Shown: in pieces, positions 9,725 to 24,100 of the stretch
How positions within the stretch are numbered: the stretch's first letter is position 1
How the letters are laid out: each line of letters starts with the position of its first letter
Assembly: GCF_014905175.1 (NCBI RefSeq)
Contig: NC_057792.1
Coordinates: forward strand, 17,118,963-17,182,962
Length of the DNA stretch: 64,000 nt
Direction: 5' to 3'
Origin: Aphidius gifuensis
Lineage: Eukaryota; Arthropoda; Insecta; Hymenoptera; Braconidae
Translations under genes and position numbers: made by a program
The notes under the pieces: model-generated
Told to the model about the DNA's origin: nothing
Databases searched by the model: none
Seen by the model: only the letters and a program-made list of their open reading frames with translations

Positions 9725-12110
9725 TTATTTTTTCTTTTTTTTATTATTATTATTAACTGATGCATCAACACCCCAAAGATCATACCATGGACCACATGTA
9801 TTTTTATCTCTTTCACGTTCACTATCACGTCTTAATTTTGTTCTTGGTAATAATGTTTTTTCATTACGTTTTTCATTTTCTACAATACAACTATATGTTG
9901 ATTCTTCATCAGATGCTTCTGTTTCTGTAAAATTTTGTATTAATCCATCATCATCATCACCACCACCACCATTACCATATGTTGTTTTACCATTATTACG
10001 TCTTTCTTCTTTTTTAGCTTCATTATTTTCTTTAAGTTCAGCAACAACCATATGTCTTTTAGCTTCAATACTACGTTTTCTTTCATTTTCAATAATAGCT
10101 TTTCTTGATATATTACCAACAAAATATGAACGTTCATCTTTTTGTTGTTGTATTTTATATTCTGATCTTTCAATTATTTTTGGACGTTCAGCTGGTGTTG
10201 GAAAATCATCATAATAATCAATTTTATCTGGTAATAAACTACGTTCAGCTGGTTTTGGTTCATCACGTTGTTGTTGTTGATGATGATGATAATTATTGTT
10301 AATATTATTATTACTATTATTTAAATTACGTTTATGTGAAATATTATTATTATTATTGTCATTTGTTATTGTATTATCACTACTGTGTGATTCTTTATCA
10401 ATACTATGATCAGACATAATACTGTCTGTTGTTGATTTACGCAAGTTGTCATTTATTGATTCATTTTTTATGATTTTTGGAATATCAACTAATGAACGAT
10501 GTTGCCATAATGCCATACCTTCAAGTACCTCAGAATCTCGTCTAAAACGCCAAAATGATTTTGTTCTTTTTATTAATTTTGGACTTTTAATATCAATATC
10601 AATTGATCTTCCAGTTTGTACCAAATGACCAAGTGTTGTACTTTGTCTTGGTAACATAATTTTTTTATTATCATTTTTTAATGTATTATTATTATCATCA
10701 ATTATTGTATTTTTTTTTTTCTTATTATCATCATTCAATTGTACTTTTTCAATGATTTTATTACGTTCTAATTTTGTTTCAAAATTTGATTCATAACCAC
10801 GTTCTTTTTCATTTAATTCTCTATTATTAGAATTATTATTATTTTTTATTATTCTATTTGTTGTTTCACCATAAATATCTTCTTTATCAGAATAACGACG
10901 TTCTCTATATGATGGACGTGTTGTTGGACGTTCTGGTGCATCTTCAAATGGTGGTTTTGGACGTTCAAAACGACGATTTGATTCACGTTCAATATTACGT
11001 TTTCTATCTGGATTTTTTTCAAATGTTCTTTCACGCTCGTATGATTGATTTCTATTGGTATTTTTATTATCATTATCAAAATGTGATTTTGATGATCTTA
11101 TTTCTCTGTCATAATTATCATTACGTTCAAGACTTTTTGTATAATCACCACGATTTTTACTGTCCATAAATTTTGGTGGACTATGTTCACGTGCATATTT
11201 TTGTGCTGTTTGTTCCAACTTTTGTGCAATATGTTCAACTTTACGTCCAATTTCTGGTATTGTTATTGTACTTGTGTCTTCAGAGTCGGAATTTGATGAT
11301 ACTGAATCACATTTATCATTGTCATATTTATGATTATTATTATTATCATGATAGCTACTATTATTATTGTTGTTATCATTTTCAGTAACATTATCATCAA
11401 TTTCATCATCATCATCATCATCGTCATCATCCTCGTTAGTATTATTATTGTTGTAATATTTTTTTTTATCATATTTTTCATTGTAATTGTTTGTACCATA
11501 TGTATCATCATCTTCATCTTCATCATTATTGTTCGTATTGATAATATGTTGTTGATCATCATCAGATTCATCAATGTTAATTTTATTTTTTGTATCATAT
11601 GAATTAACTTTTTTACGACGATTTATTATTGTTGTATCACGTAAATGTTCATCATCATTTTTATATCTTGTACGTTCATTTTTATCTTGACGTATTTTTT
11701 GATTTTCATAATCTAATTTTCTATTTTTTTCAATTTTACGTTCACGTTTATCCCTTGTGTCACATTCTGTATTACGTGTTGTATAATCTTTACGTTCATG
11801 ACTCTCATCATGTCTTCTATTATTTGTTGATGTATATCTTCCCTCGAGATTGTCCTTTGAATTTTCATTCTTTGAATCTGACCACATTTCCATTTGGTTT
11901 CTATACATGTGCCAGGTCTTTTCGTCTCTTGGGATTGTCTTCCATGAATCGTTGCCCCAATCTTTACTATTCTTGTTGTTGTTATTATTATTATTGTTGA
12001 TACTGTTGTTGATTTTTTCAGTATCTTCACGATGTTGATGCTGTTGCTGCTGTTGCATAGCTCTTTCAGCTGCCTCAAGACGATCCCCTCGAGTCTTTCT
12101 TCGTCTTTGT
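9725..12110 (-). CDS. IRSp53: IRSp53 terminal exon: giant disordered, Asn/Asp-rich tail
   Basis: This exon opens at an ATTAG acceptor (12111-12112). Its first base completes the AG|A arginine codon left by the exon at 13142-13317, so the long frame belongs to IRSp53 rather than to a separate gene starting at the ATG at 12058. It encodes residues 560-1354. The sequence has runs of N, D, Q and K, many RE/RD/ER dipeptides and short proline motifs (PKPPFEDAPERP, PTPAERP) that could bind SH3 domains. Two segments stand out as non-repetitive: 10480-10660, containing FWRFRRDSEVLEG, and 9745-9950, ending in PWYDLWGVDASV. The protein closes with short N and K runs. Several antisense and shifted frames are open here only because of trinucleotide repeats. 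No clear AATAAA was seen just downstream, so the 3' end is unplaced. Confidence 0.82.
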
Positions 12111-15100
12111 CTAATTTATTGTTGTGGTTTTTTTTTTTTTCGTTTATTTCGTTTATCGCGAAATTTATTGGGAAATAAAAAATGATAAAAAATAAAATTT
12201 AGAAAAATAAAATAATTAAATTATAAATGAATTTTTAATTTAAATAAAAAATATTTAGCTGGAAAATATTTAATTGCCATCATGCATAAGGAAAAATTAA
12301 TTAAAATTCCACCATTATAATAAATTTTCATCCATCGAGCTTGACAACACATACAGGATTTACAAATAATATTAAAAAGTTTAATAATTATTATGTGCGA
12401 GATTTATCATAGAATTGATTGGGAAAAAAAAAATTTCCATCCAATATATAAAAAATAAAAAACCAAGAAATATTTTAGTATTGCACGGAGAAAAATTAAT
12501 TAAATAGGTAATATTTGATTGTTGTTAAAAATTAATAAAATTTAATAAAAGCAATTATTTGAAAATAAAAAAAAGTTCTTAATTCTGTTAGTAAATAAAT
12601 TGATTTTCGATTAGACTTATTTCGAAGTTTAATTTGTTTTTATTATCTCAAAGATATTTAAAAATAAAGAAAAATAAATTTTGTAGAAAATTGGTAATCT
12701 CGTTGGTTGTTTCAATGTTTACAGTAAGAATGTTTGTGCCACTTAATTTTAAATTGGCCAAGTCAGTATTCTATTTTTTTCTTTTTATATACTCCATTTT
12801 ATTATTTTACTTTTTTTTCATCAACTAAAGGATCAAGAATCATGTGTATTTGGATGGAATTGCGCCAAACCAGTACTCAGTTAGCCTGGGGATATTTTCA
12901 AGCGATTGTGGTGCATCAGTGAGATTAGCAATCGCACAAAGCTTACTTCAATAAACATATATATTTAATGCAGAAGTGTAGTTATTTACGGAGATTTTTT
13001 GTTAATAAGATTAAGCGAAATTGGTGGTCTAACAAGTGTAAAATAAATTTAAAAATATATACAATATAAAAAGCCAAACAAAGCAACCAATTACTAAATA
13101 AATAAATAAATAAATAAATAATAATAAAAAAATAGACTCACCTCATTGCGTCATCATCACTGTAATCAATGTCTGGTTGCACTGGTGGTTCATTTGAAAA
13201 ACCACTGTCGTTACTGCTGTGAAGTGATGTTACTGCTGGTGGAGGAATTGGAGGAACTGGAGGCTGAATTCTTCTACTTGCAGCAAGTAAAGATGGCATT
13301 GTGCCTGATGTACGAATCTAAAATTAATATTGTATATTAATAATAATAATAAAGCACAAAATTAATTATTAAACTCACAGATTTTGGCTGACGACCAGTT
13401 GGTGTTGCAACATTGTGTGAACTATGGCTTTTTGGTACATTTGTTGGTGTACCATTGTTTATATTTGAACTAATAACACTGTTATTATTATTAGCAATAT
13501 TACCATTTCCAATATTAGAAATTTCATCGATACTTGGTGGTGGACGTGATGGTGCTGGTTTACATGGTGGCATTGCTCTTAGATCTGGTGATCTACCATT
13601 ATTTGCAGCATGATTTGGTGATCTATAATAATATAAAAATAAATCAATTGATATATACATTGTATAGTGCTCGTTAAATATATTTTTGACCTCATAAAAT
13701 ATATAAATGAATAGTTTTTTTTATGGCAAAATTTGACAGTTAAAATGGTTTATATTTTTTACATGAACGATCGAAATAAAACAAGTTTTTATTTTATTTT
13801 TTCGTTATAAATAAATGTTTGTATATGTGCAGATAAAATATAACAAACTAGTACTTTACATTTATGAGATTTCATTGTTACGTTGTAAAATAATAAGATT
13901 GTATAAATAGAAAGAGAAGAGGAACATTGAAAGTTTTAAATTGAAGTAATCGAGTGAATAATATATGTATTATTGTAAATGAAATTGCAGTATCGAGTTG
14001 CAGTTGGTTTAAACTGATACAGTAGATTTGTGAGGATATTACAGAGTCCAATGCCATTAAACAGTACACTGAGATGTTTCTGAATAAATTAACTTCATTA
14101 CTATCAATGCACGAGCTAAATATATTTTATGTATTTACAATTGTTTTGAAAATTTAAATATCTATATTTATTTATTATTTACAAATTCTATAACAGAATA
14201 ATAAGTTTGTTTTTTTTTATTTTAAATATATAAAATAGTATTAAAAAATAAACTTACCCTAAACTATCATCAATGATGACTTCAGTGTATGCCAGAGGAA
14301 ACCAGCCTGTACCTTGTGTACGTAAATTTTCACCAAATTGCCATCCTTTTTGTCGATCACCTTTAAGAAAAAAAAAAAAATCATTTTATCAACAATAAAA
14401 AAGATAAATTTGTCAAAGAAAAAATAAAAAAATAATTTAGAGATACAAATGTCAATAAGATATAAATCTTGATAATAAAAAGTTGTTATAAATTTTGAAC
14501 AAACCCATGAGTGCGATAAGATCACCCTCCAAGAAACTCAGCTGATTTTCACCAGAGCTAAGATAAGCAAATAGTGCACGAGCAAGAGAAGCATCACCCC
14601 AACCACCGGATGAACCACCAGTGACACTAGTACCACCACCACCACCACTACCAATACCACCATTGCCAACAATACTGTTACGTGATGTTGGTGCCATTGA
14701 TCTTGGTCTTGGTGGAGTTTCTGGTACTTCTAAAATTTTTTAAATATTAAAATAATTATTAAATGTATATTTTTTTAAATTTTTTTATGAGGGTAATTTT
14801 TTTTTTCTGTTGATTAACTCTTCAGTTAAATCATTCAACTTTTTCAAGTACTAAAAAAAATAAATATATATAGGGTTTATTGTTGACGATTGAAAATAAA
14901 ACATTATTTTTTTATTCGACTGGTTAGGTACTTGAAAGTCGAGCAAACATACAAATAAAAAAAAAATCTCAACAATTTCAATTTTACGATTGAAAAGCTA
15001 TTGATAAAAAATAGTAAAAATATACAAAATGATTTGTGAAAATGTTTGTTTTATTGATAAATATTTAAAGTTAAAAAAAAATATTTTTATAGTAAAATAA

Positions 15101-18100
15101 ATAAAAAAAAATACCTGGTCCAAGTGAAAGACTTGATGAATGTATATTAACTTCTGATCGAGCTCTTGACAATGCTGATGATATATGAGATGATGCACTT
15201 GGATGTAATGATGGTGGATGACTTGGTGGTGGACCAAGACGTAATTCAAGACATGAACTATCCATACTTCTTGTTTTTCGTAGCTGTGAACTCATTGTTA
15301 AATCTGAACCACCATTTTCATCGTCTTCAGGCCAAAATGATACTTGCTATTAAATAGATAATATTATTAACACAATTTCAAGAGTTTTATTTAAATAAAA
15401 GAAAAATATTAATTTACTCGTAGTCTAGATGCAAACATATCTTCAACAGATTGTGGCAAATATTCACGTGTATTTGCAATTTCACGCCAATCATCAACAG
15501 ACGGATGAAGAGAAGCAAGTGCAACTTCATGAAAACTTGCATAATGTTTTGCAAGTGAACATTGTCTTTCTAAAACAAAACCATATCGTCTTCTTTCCTG
15601 TGTCATTGCCTGTGTATTTAAAAATATTAAATTAAAAACATATGTATAAAAAAATATTAATTAATAATATTTATTTACATTTTTTAAACTTTGTTCACAA
15701 AATGCATCTAGCTTTGATTTTTCTTCTTCAAGTATTTGCATATTTTTTAATTCTTTATCCATAGCCAAACCACTTTTACTAGCACCTCTTGATTTTTTAC
15801 GTTGTTTTTTCATTGTTGCTGCAGCTTTACTGTACGTTTCGGATCTCGTTTTATGCTGCTGTAGAAATTTTTTTTGTTCACTCTGTAAATTAACAATAGA
15901 TTTTTTTTAAAAAAAAGAGGCCACTATGCAATTATTAAATTATTCAAATTTTTAATTTGAGAGAAAAATAGAGCAAAAAATAGACATTGATTTAACTAAC
16001 CTGCACAACTTTTGTATCTTTTTCCAGATTTGTTTCAAGGGGAACCAGTAGATCCACATAGAATGCTTTCAACTGTAATTAAAATCGAAAAAAAAAATGT
16101 AGAAAATGATAAATAATAGTAATAATTGAATAAAATATTTAAAAGAAAATATGAAAATATTTTTTAAAATGAATCATTTCAACATTTGAATCAGTGCTTG
16201 ACCCTATTCTCGACTTAATTATACACCAGAACTTGAAGCAATTGAAAATTCAAGTTTCCTTTGAATACTACAATATGAATATCATGAATTTCACAGTGAA
16301 AAATTATGGAAATCTGCTCCCAATCGAAAACAAGAATACAAAAGAATTATAAAATTTAATTGGCTTAAAATTTAAAAAAATAAAAAATTCATAAAAAACT
16401 AAAATATTTGTTGTTAAAATTCAATTACATTTGTTTACAATAAAAAAAAAACTTTTAATAAAATGAAAAAATATATATCTATATTTTTTTGATGTTATTC
16501 TTTTATTATTTTTTACATAGATGTATTTTAAAAATAGATGTGTATATTTTTGAGTAAAAAAATAAATTCAAATTTAAAAATAAAAAATAAAAAATATTGA
16601 ATGATAGTTATGGTATTGCAAGGTTCATCCCAGAGGCAATCCCCGAGTAAATCCATGAAAATCCTATCAGTATTTGTCGGTTATATTGCGACTCGAATTA
16701 TTTTCCATTTCGATACATTTTTTTTTTTTTTTATTCTTATTTATTTTATTTTTCACAGATTAATAAATACTGACTGATCAACAAAGCAATTTTTTTATTA
16801 CTCATTTGAACATTGTTTCTATAAAATAAAATAAATAATATTTTTTTTCATGATAAAAACAATGATAAAATATATTATTAAAAATATAAAAATAAATAAA
16901 ATGACATAAAGTTAATGAAGAAAAAATATCAAACAAATTTATCTCAATTTTTCCAGAACAATAACAAAAATGCTTTTAATATATTTACATTCAAAACGTT
17001 TTAAATCTTGTAATATAAAAAAAAACAAAATTTATTTTTCAAGTAGTAAAAAAAATAAATAAAATAAATTTACATTTTAGTTGTTATTATATTTTCAATC
17101 TTAATCATAGATTGAATTTTTCAACAACTGTAATAATTACTAATTTGATTTTCATCAGTATAAAAATTTTAATTATAAAAAAAGTTTTTTTTTTTTAAAT
17201 TGAAAATATTTGTTTTTAAAATGGATGAATGTCTGTGTTTGTACAAAGGTTAGTTAGTAAAATTGACCTAAAAGAATTTAAAAAAAAAATATATATTTTT
17301 AATTTATAAATGAAATTGTAAAATGCGTCAAAAATCTCGTAAAGTCATTGGACCTTTTTCTAGTGCCAAATGGCCCCGGAGGAATGAGTTAAACTCACTT
17401 CTGTTCCGGCAAGTTTGATAAGAGTCATAGGGAAACGAAGGAAATGGATGGGCAAACATTTTCCTCTCTACAAATTTAAACAGCCTGGAAAAAAAATGCT
17501 ACTCTTACCTCTTCACAATCTCCCTATGCTGTTTTTTATTTTTTTATAATTTTCATTATTATCATATTTTTTTGAACAGTGAGCTTTAAAACATTTCAAG
17601 TATTCTCAAAAATAAAATAAACAAAAAAGCATATTTTTATATATTGACATTGAATTATTTAAATTGTTTCAAAATGAAATTTACAAAGTAATTTTAATTT
17701 ACTAATTAATCAACGATATTTTAACTTTTATTTAACTCATTTTTTTAATTTTAATTCAAGTGGTATATCAACTTTAACATTTCAGCATTAAAAAAAGTAT
17801 TTAAAAATAATTTTACAACTTTTTTTATAAATTTCAATAAATTCGTCTTGGTAAATCAAACTTTGATAACTATATTCTATATTCTACAAGTTTATTAATC
17901 GTATTAAATAGTTTCGATAATGTCCATGCTTGATTGCCCCTCACCTGCTTCAAGTTATTTCGAATATACACGTACAGAATAACCAAGATCCCCAAGGATT
18001 CAAACTTTTCTAGACTTTTGATACTTTTAAATCCACGATACTTAAAAAAAAACAACCCACCAGGAAATTAAACAAGAAAAAAGATATGAAAAATTGACAC

Positions 18101-21100
18101 AAACTTGTGTATATGTATTTTAAAAAATCTTTGTTCAGCCATTTTTGAGTATCAAGTTTGTATTAACATCACGTAAACTCGTCTTGACATTATCAGAGAA
18201 TGGAAAAACGATAAATGTCGCATCCTTTTGTGAATAAAAGTTATGGTCAGAATATAACAACCAGGTGATTTTAAAGTACAAAAAAAAAATTACAACAAAA
18301 TAATACAATAGATAAAAAAAAATATATATTAAAAATAAATCGTTTTTTACAAAATCCAATTGAGCTTTACTTTCAAACACGTCGACCATTTTATAATTCC
18401 AATCATTTTAACTGGCATTGTCTTTTCAGCCACAATTCAGCAAACATTCAATGGTCCAAGTTAAATAAAATGTGCAAAAAAAAAAAGATGAAATAATAGT
18501 ATAAAATAAATTGTGAAAAGAAGAAATCGATCTGGTCAGCTCGTTGTTGAGTTACCCCGAGGAGATTAGGTACACATTGAAGTGCATTGAAAAAATTCAA
18601 GTACATATAAACGTGCGACAAGTATGTGTCTGTTCAATGGCTAGAAATATCACTTGAATACTAAAAAAAAAAAAAAAACAAAGGAAATAAATAAAACAAA
18701 AAAAACAAATAATAAAAGATAGTGAAAAATAAAAAGTGGACAAGAAAGTAAAGAAGAGAGATCGTACTTGATATAGAGTAAATGTGGCAAAATAATAGTG
18801 AAAAAAAGGAAGAAGAAAAGAATTTACTTCAACTGATAAAACTAATAAAAAAAAAAATTTAAAAAAAGCTCTTTTATATACATAACTCTGCGCATACGTT
18901 GCACTTTTATTTTTTTTTTTACCTATTTTTAATTTTTATTTTATTTATAATTTTATATATTTTTTTTTTCGTTCTTTCTTGGTGTGGCTCCTTATCCAGG
19001 AATATTTATCGTCCCATTCCATTCTCTAAGTACACGGTAAGAGCCACATTTTTCCGTCTATTGTCCGAACAAAGAGTGTAAAAGAGTAGAAGAAAAAAAA
19101 AGAAGAAAAAAATAAAACAGTATAAATAATAGTAAAAAAAAATATGAGAAGCAATGAACTGTCCTTGGAGTGTAAGACAGTGTTATAATTAGAATAAAGA
19201 TTCTGGTAATAAAGTTGTTTATGTCTTCAAAATAACGATAATAAAACTGGGTAAAAAAAAAAAACTAAGATATCTGATAGTAATAAAAAAAAATCAAAAC
19301 AAATAAAAATAATAATAAACTTCAAGATAAAAAAGAGGTACTTATAAAAGTCAAGTAATTGCACTCGGATATCTCATAGACCATTTGGATAAAAACATTT
19401 TTCTATCTCTTATTATTTATTTTAAAAAAAATATATAAAAAGAAACTCAATGAAAAATGATTTATCATCTTCTTGTTTTGGTTGAAATACCAAAAAAAAA
19501 AAAAAATTTAACTGAAAATTTCTATCGTTATTAATGATTCATAATACTCGTAATTGCTTCTTGTATTTTCAAGTATAATTACTAAAATAAATTATTAAAT
19601 TCATTTTTCTTTTTTAGCTTTACAATTGAGCTGGTTAATAAATTATTCAATTGACAAATATAATTCCTCTTCAAGACAAATTGTTCAAATGAAGAAAAAT
19701 AAATAGAGAGATAAAAATATAAATTGCATCTTGTGAATTTCGATCGAAATATATAATGGTATTTCTTTTTTTTTTTTTCTTATTATTATTATGTATATGA
19801 ATAAAGTATTAAATTTAAAATGTATCATCAAAAAAAGGGGTGATGTTGAAAGTCAGCGTTTAATATTTTAGTAGATATTCTCGACATTTTCTCATGGAAT
19901 TTTTGAGACTATTTCGTTTTCACATTGTAGAAATATTTCTAAAATCTTTCTACTTTATCTTCTTTGCAATTTTTTTTTTTATTATTTCAACAATTCTACA
20001 TTTTGTGAAGTATAAATCAGTGCTTTTAATTGCCTTCACGAAGGTTTATTTAAATTATTTAAATACCCTGGTGACTTTACACGCTCGAAACTTGTTCGTT
20101 ATATATATTTTATAAACCGAAGAAAAATAAAATTGAAAAACATACAAAGATAAATTTATATGTAGATATATATTTGCACTTTGAAACATTGTGTCAGTGG
20201 AAAAAAAAAAAGAAGAAAATTGTATCCAATTTCCTTCGAGATGTCTCATCCAGTCAAAACTTTATTCTACTCTCGGCAAATTGAATTTTCTTAAATTTCA
20301 CACTCTCAAATATATAGATGAAAAGTTTTCTTAATTTACAAATTTTATTTCAAAAATATATAGTCAAGAGTTTTATGGTAATTATGTGTATTCAATGTAT
20401 TATTAAATTAATTTGTTTTAATATCAACTTACAATGTTCATTTCTTGTTCTTGAATTTCCTTGTAAACTTCGACAATTCTCATCAATGCTGAGCCTGAAA
20501 ATTTAAAAACAAACAAAGACATTATTATTTTAAATTATAAAAATAATTTTTAAATTTTATATTATAATATTTATCATCATTGGGGTAATTTTATCAGTGA
20601 AAAACTTTATTTATTTTGTCTCTTTTTTATATTATTCTTAGTAATGGAAGTATATTTTTTTTATTATATTTTTTCTTCCTTTTTAAATTGATGAAAATTG
20701 ACATGGTAAGAAAAGTTTATATTACTTGTATTATGATGATAGGATGTTGAAAAATGTCAGTGATAAAAATACATAGATATATAAAAGTAAAATAAAAATG
20801 AATGAACATTTGAATTATTCAGAGACTGGTGGCGATACTTTAATCCGTTCACGGTATACGAAGGCCACAGGCAGAGCTTAAGCGGTCAGACGACAGTGCT
20901 TTCATCCGACTTTTTCAAACTCTCACGACACTTTGCAGTTTTAAGGTTCAAAAGTCAATGTAAAAAATGCAAAATACAAAAACTAAAAATAAACTTTTCC
21001 GTAATAAAATAATGCAAACAAAAAAATAAAAATAAACTTTTAAAACTTTAGTATCAATATATTTTTTTACAGAACTAAATAATATTTTGTTTATAAAAAA

Positions 21101-24100
21101 AATATTAACAAATTCAACAGAAACTAATCAAATATAAAAACAAAAAACAATATTTCCATATTGTTAATAATAATTAATTTCTTTAACGCTTTAAAAAATC
21201 AAAAAAAATCAAAACCTTATTTAATATTTTAAATCATTACATTAGGATATTTTTAAATATTTAATTTTTGTGTAATTTGGTTAATTAATAATACATATTG
21301 TTTAATTGTTTGATTACGTGTCTGATGGAAAAAAATTGTATTTAAATAGGGTGAATGAAGAGACAAGGGTAGAGACAATTTAAAGGGATTGAGAATAAAA
21401 AAATTAAAAAAACAAGATACATGAAATTATACAGATGAAGAGAAAATACATGGACATAAATATGTATAGATGAATGTAACGTGGCGTAACGACGCTTATG
21501 GGGCTTTGGCCTCAATGTGTGTGGCTTCACTGGGGATCCAGTTAATGCTCGGGTGCAAGGGGTTTAAACAGAGTAACATAAACATCAACAATTTACACAT
21601 ATATCCTATCAAATGTTTATAATATTATATATCATAATAAATTTAATTTCATTTGTGAATAAAATTTTTTTTTTTATATTTAACAAAAAAAAAAAGCTCA
21701 GACTGAGCTTTTTCATCATTTATGCAAATTAATTTGTGCAAATTGTTTTTATATAATAAGCTGATATATTTTTACGATTGCAGTATAAATTTTCCTTTAA
21801 AAACAAAGTATGTTTGTCAGTAGGTTTTTTTTTTTTCAAATTAAATAATTCAATTTTTTTTTTTAAATTAAATTCAGTTGGATAATTTTATGTATTTTTC
21901 ATTTAAAAAAATTTTCATTTTATCAGAGGTAACTTAATATTGTGTAAATTTAGATAAAAATTTTTTCAGGTTTTTTTTTTAATAGAAAAAAAAGAATGTT
22001 TAAGATTTTCTTTTATTTTTTCTTTTGAATGTATAAACTATTAGTAGTTTTTGAATTGAAAATAGTTATTATATAATTTAATATGTCATAAATTTGAAAA
22101 TCTATTTTATCTGTTAATGTTGATGATAATAGTAATAAAAAATAAAATTTCATGGCTGCTAAGCTTATCCAAGTAACCATCAAACATTTATAAAGTCATA
22201 AGTTGTGTCATATAAAATTTCATTGTAATTACACTTTAAAATGATAAAGACACATTTAAAAGTTATCATGATGTCCCCAATATAAAAAGACTTTGAATAA
22301 TTAACGTTGAAAAGATGGAAAAATAAAATATAATAATAACGATGATAAAAATGAAAAGAAAATAAAGAAAATAAACAAATAAAATAAAGAAACGCGTGAA
22401 AGAGAAAACTGCTTGAAGCAATGGTGTAGTGACGAAATGGCCGGAAGGCCATAAAAGCTCTGGACCCTTGGTGAATTTTTAATGCGACAAGAGTAAGACA
22501 ACTCAGTAAAAAAATAAAAGTAACAACTTATTTATTTTTTTTTCTTTCAAGGCACAAACTTGGCAGAGCTTTTTTTTTCAGGGCTTTTGATAACCACTCT
22601 AATACTTTCAATTGATTTTGTAAATACAAAAAACGAATGTCTGACCACGTAATGATTCTCAATTTGATAATTAATGATTTTTTTTTAAATAAAAAACTAA
22701 ATTATCATAAAAAATAGTCGACAAATATCAAAGTTAAATATTCAACAGTCAATAAAACAAGCAAAATGTCTCAATATAACTGTTTGAATAATTTTCTCTT
22801 TGACCAAAACTATAAAAATAAATGGAAAAACAAAATCTACATATATATATTTATTAGCCAAAATAAAGATAAGAAAAAACCTCAAATAAAACTTGTTAAT
22901 TTATTTTTATAAAAAAGTTAAATGTAATATATTTTTATATTGGCAAAAGTTGAATAAATAAATTTTACTATAAAGAATTATTATATATGTATAAAAAAAA
23001 TTAAAGACAGGTTAAAAATATTTGGTAAACATGTATTTTTATTCAGCAAATGTACTTGCATATATATATATTGTTCATAAGAATCTTACTGTTGGCTTAA
23101 CATTGTTTTATTCAACTGCAATGCAGATGTTGAGCTTTAAAGTTCGCGCGCGCGACTACAGTCTTTGGGGAGTTTATGTTTTTGAATATATACAAACCAA
23201 CAAGACTATGCAAACTATATATGTGTATATATTTATATAAATACTTTGAGTACAAAAGTTAACAAAAAAATAAAAATAAAACCAAAAGTTGAATATAAAA
23301 AAAAAAATATTTTATTCAGCAATTTATTCAACTCGGACCATTTCATTTTTTCAAGAACCACCCCTTCATTTTTATTTACTATCTAAAAATAAAATCAGAT
23401 GTTGAATAAATAATTTTTCATGTTGAGAAAAAAATTTTCTTATATAGAAAAAAAAAAAAAAAACCTCAATGATATTCATATAGGTCAAACGAAAATCTTG
23501 AGAATATATTAAATGAATAAATAATGAATTATTATAATTTTTTTTTTGTTGAAGATGATATAAATTTAGAGGGTATTTAATACATAAAAATTTAAGTCAC
23601 TTGGTTTATATTTGTTTTGGTAAATTTGTTAAAATAATTGCCAATTAATATATCAACTTGTTGAAGGTTGAATAACAATGATAGTTTGATAAACATTTTA
23701 ATTGACCTGTGAATTTTGTTGGTCAAACAATACAGTTATATAATACTTGTATAGTTTAGTTGTTATGTCTGATGATGCTTTTCAATCAAACTTTATTGGC
23801 AGAAGCATTTGTTAAATGTTACATCTCACCATTTAAATTGAAAATCCTTTGAAACTTTTGATTAATGTCATACGGAATTCAATCATTATAAAGTTGTTGA
23901 TGAATTCATAGAGTATACAACCTTTTGAAACAATATTTTAACAAAATTTCAGTAGCACATTGTTTGAATAACCCCATCATTAACTAAATTTTCACTTTGG
24001 GATATGTAAATTCATTGAATATTTATCCCAAAAAAAAAGCAGCCATTTATTCAATCAGTTAAATAAAAAATTATTCAAATTAATTCTGCATCAGTGAATC

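Noticed and set aside
9714..12078. Many long open frames antisense to or shifted within the IRSp53 terminal exon
   Set aside because: Trinucleotide-rich DNA opens all frames. Only the minus frame ending at 9725 joins the upstream exons in phase and contains non-repetitive segments.
12634..12883. Spliced model joining a hydrophobic stretch ending at 12722 to a short cysteine-containing frame from 12831 (DQESCVFGWNC)
   Set aside because: A GTAAGA donor and an AAAG acceptor exist, but the second part is only 17 residues and a different frame of the same exon is longer and more protein-like.
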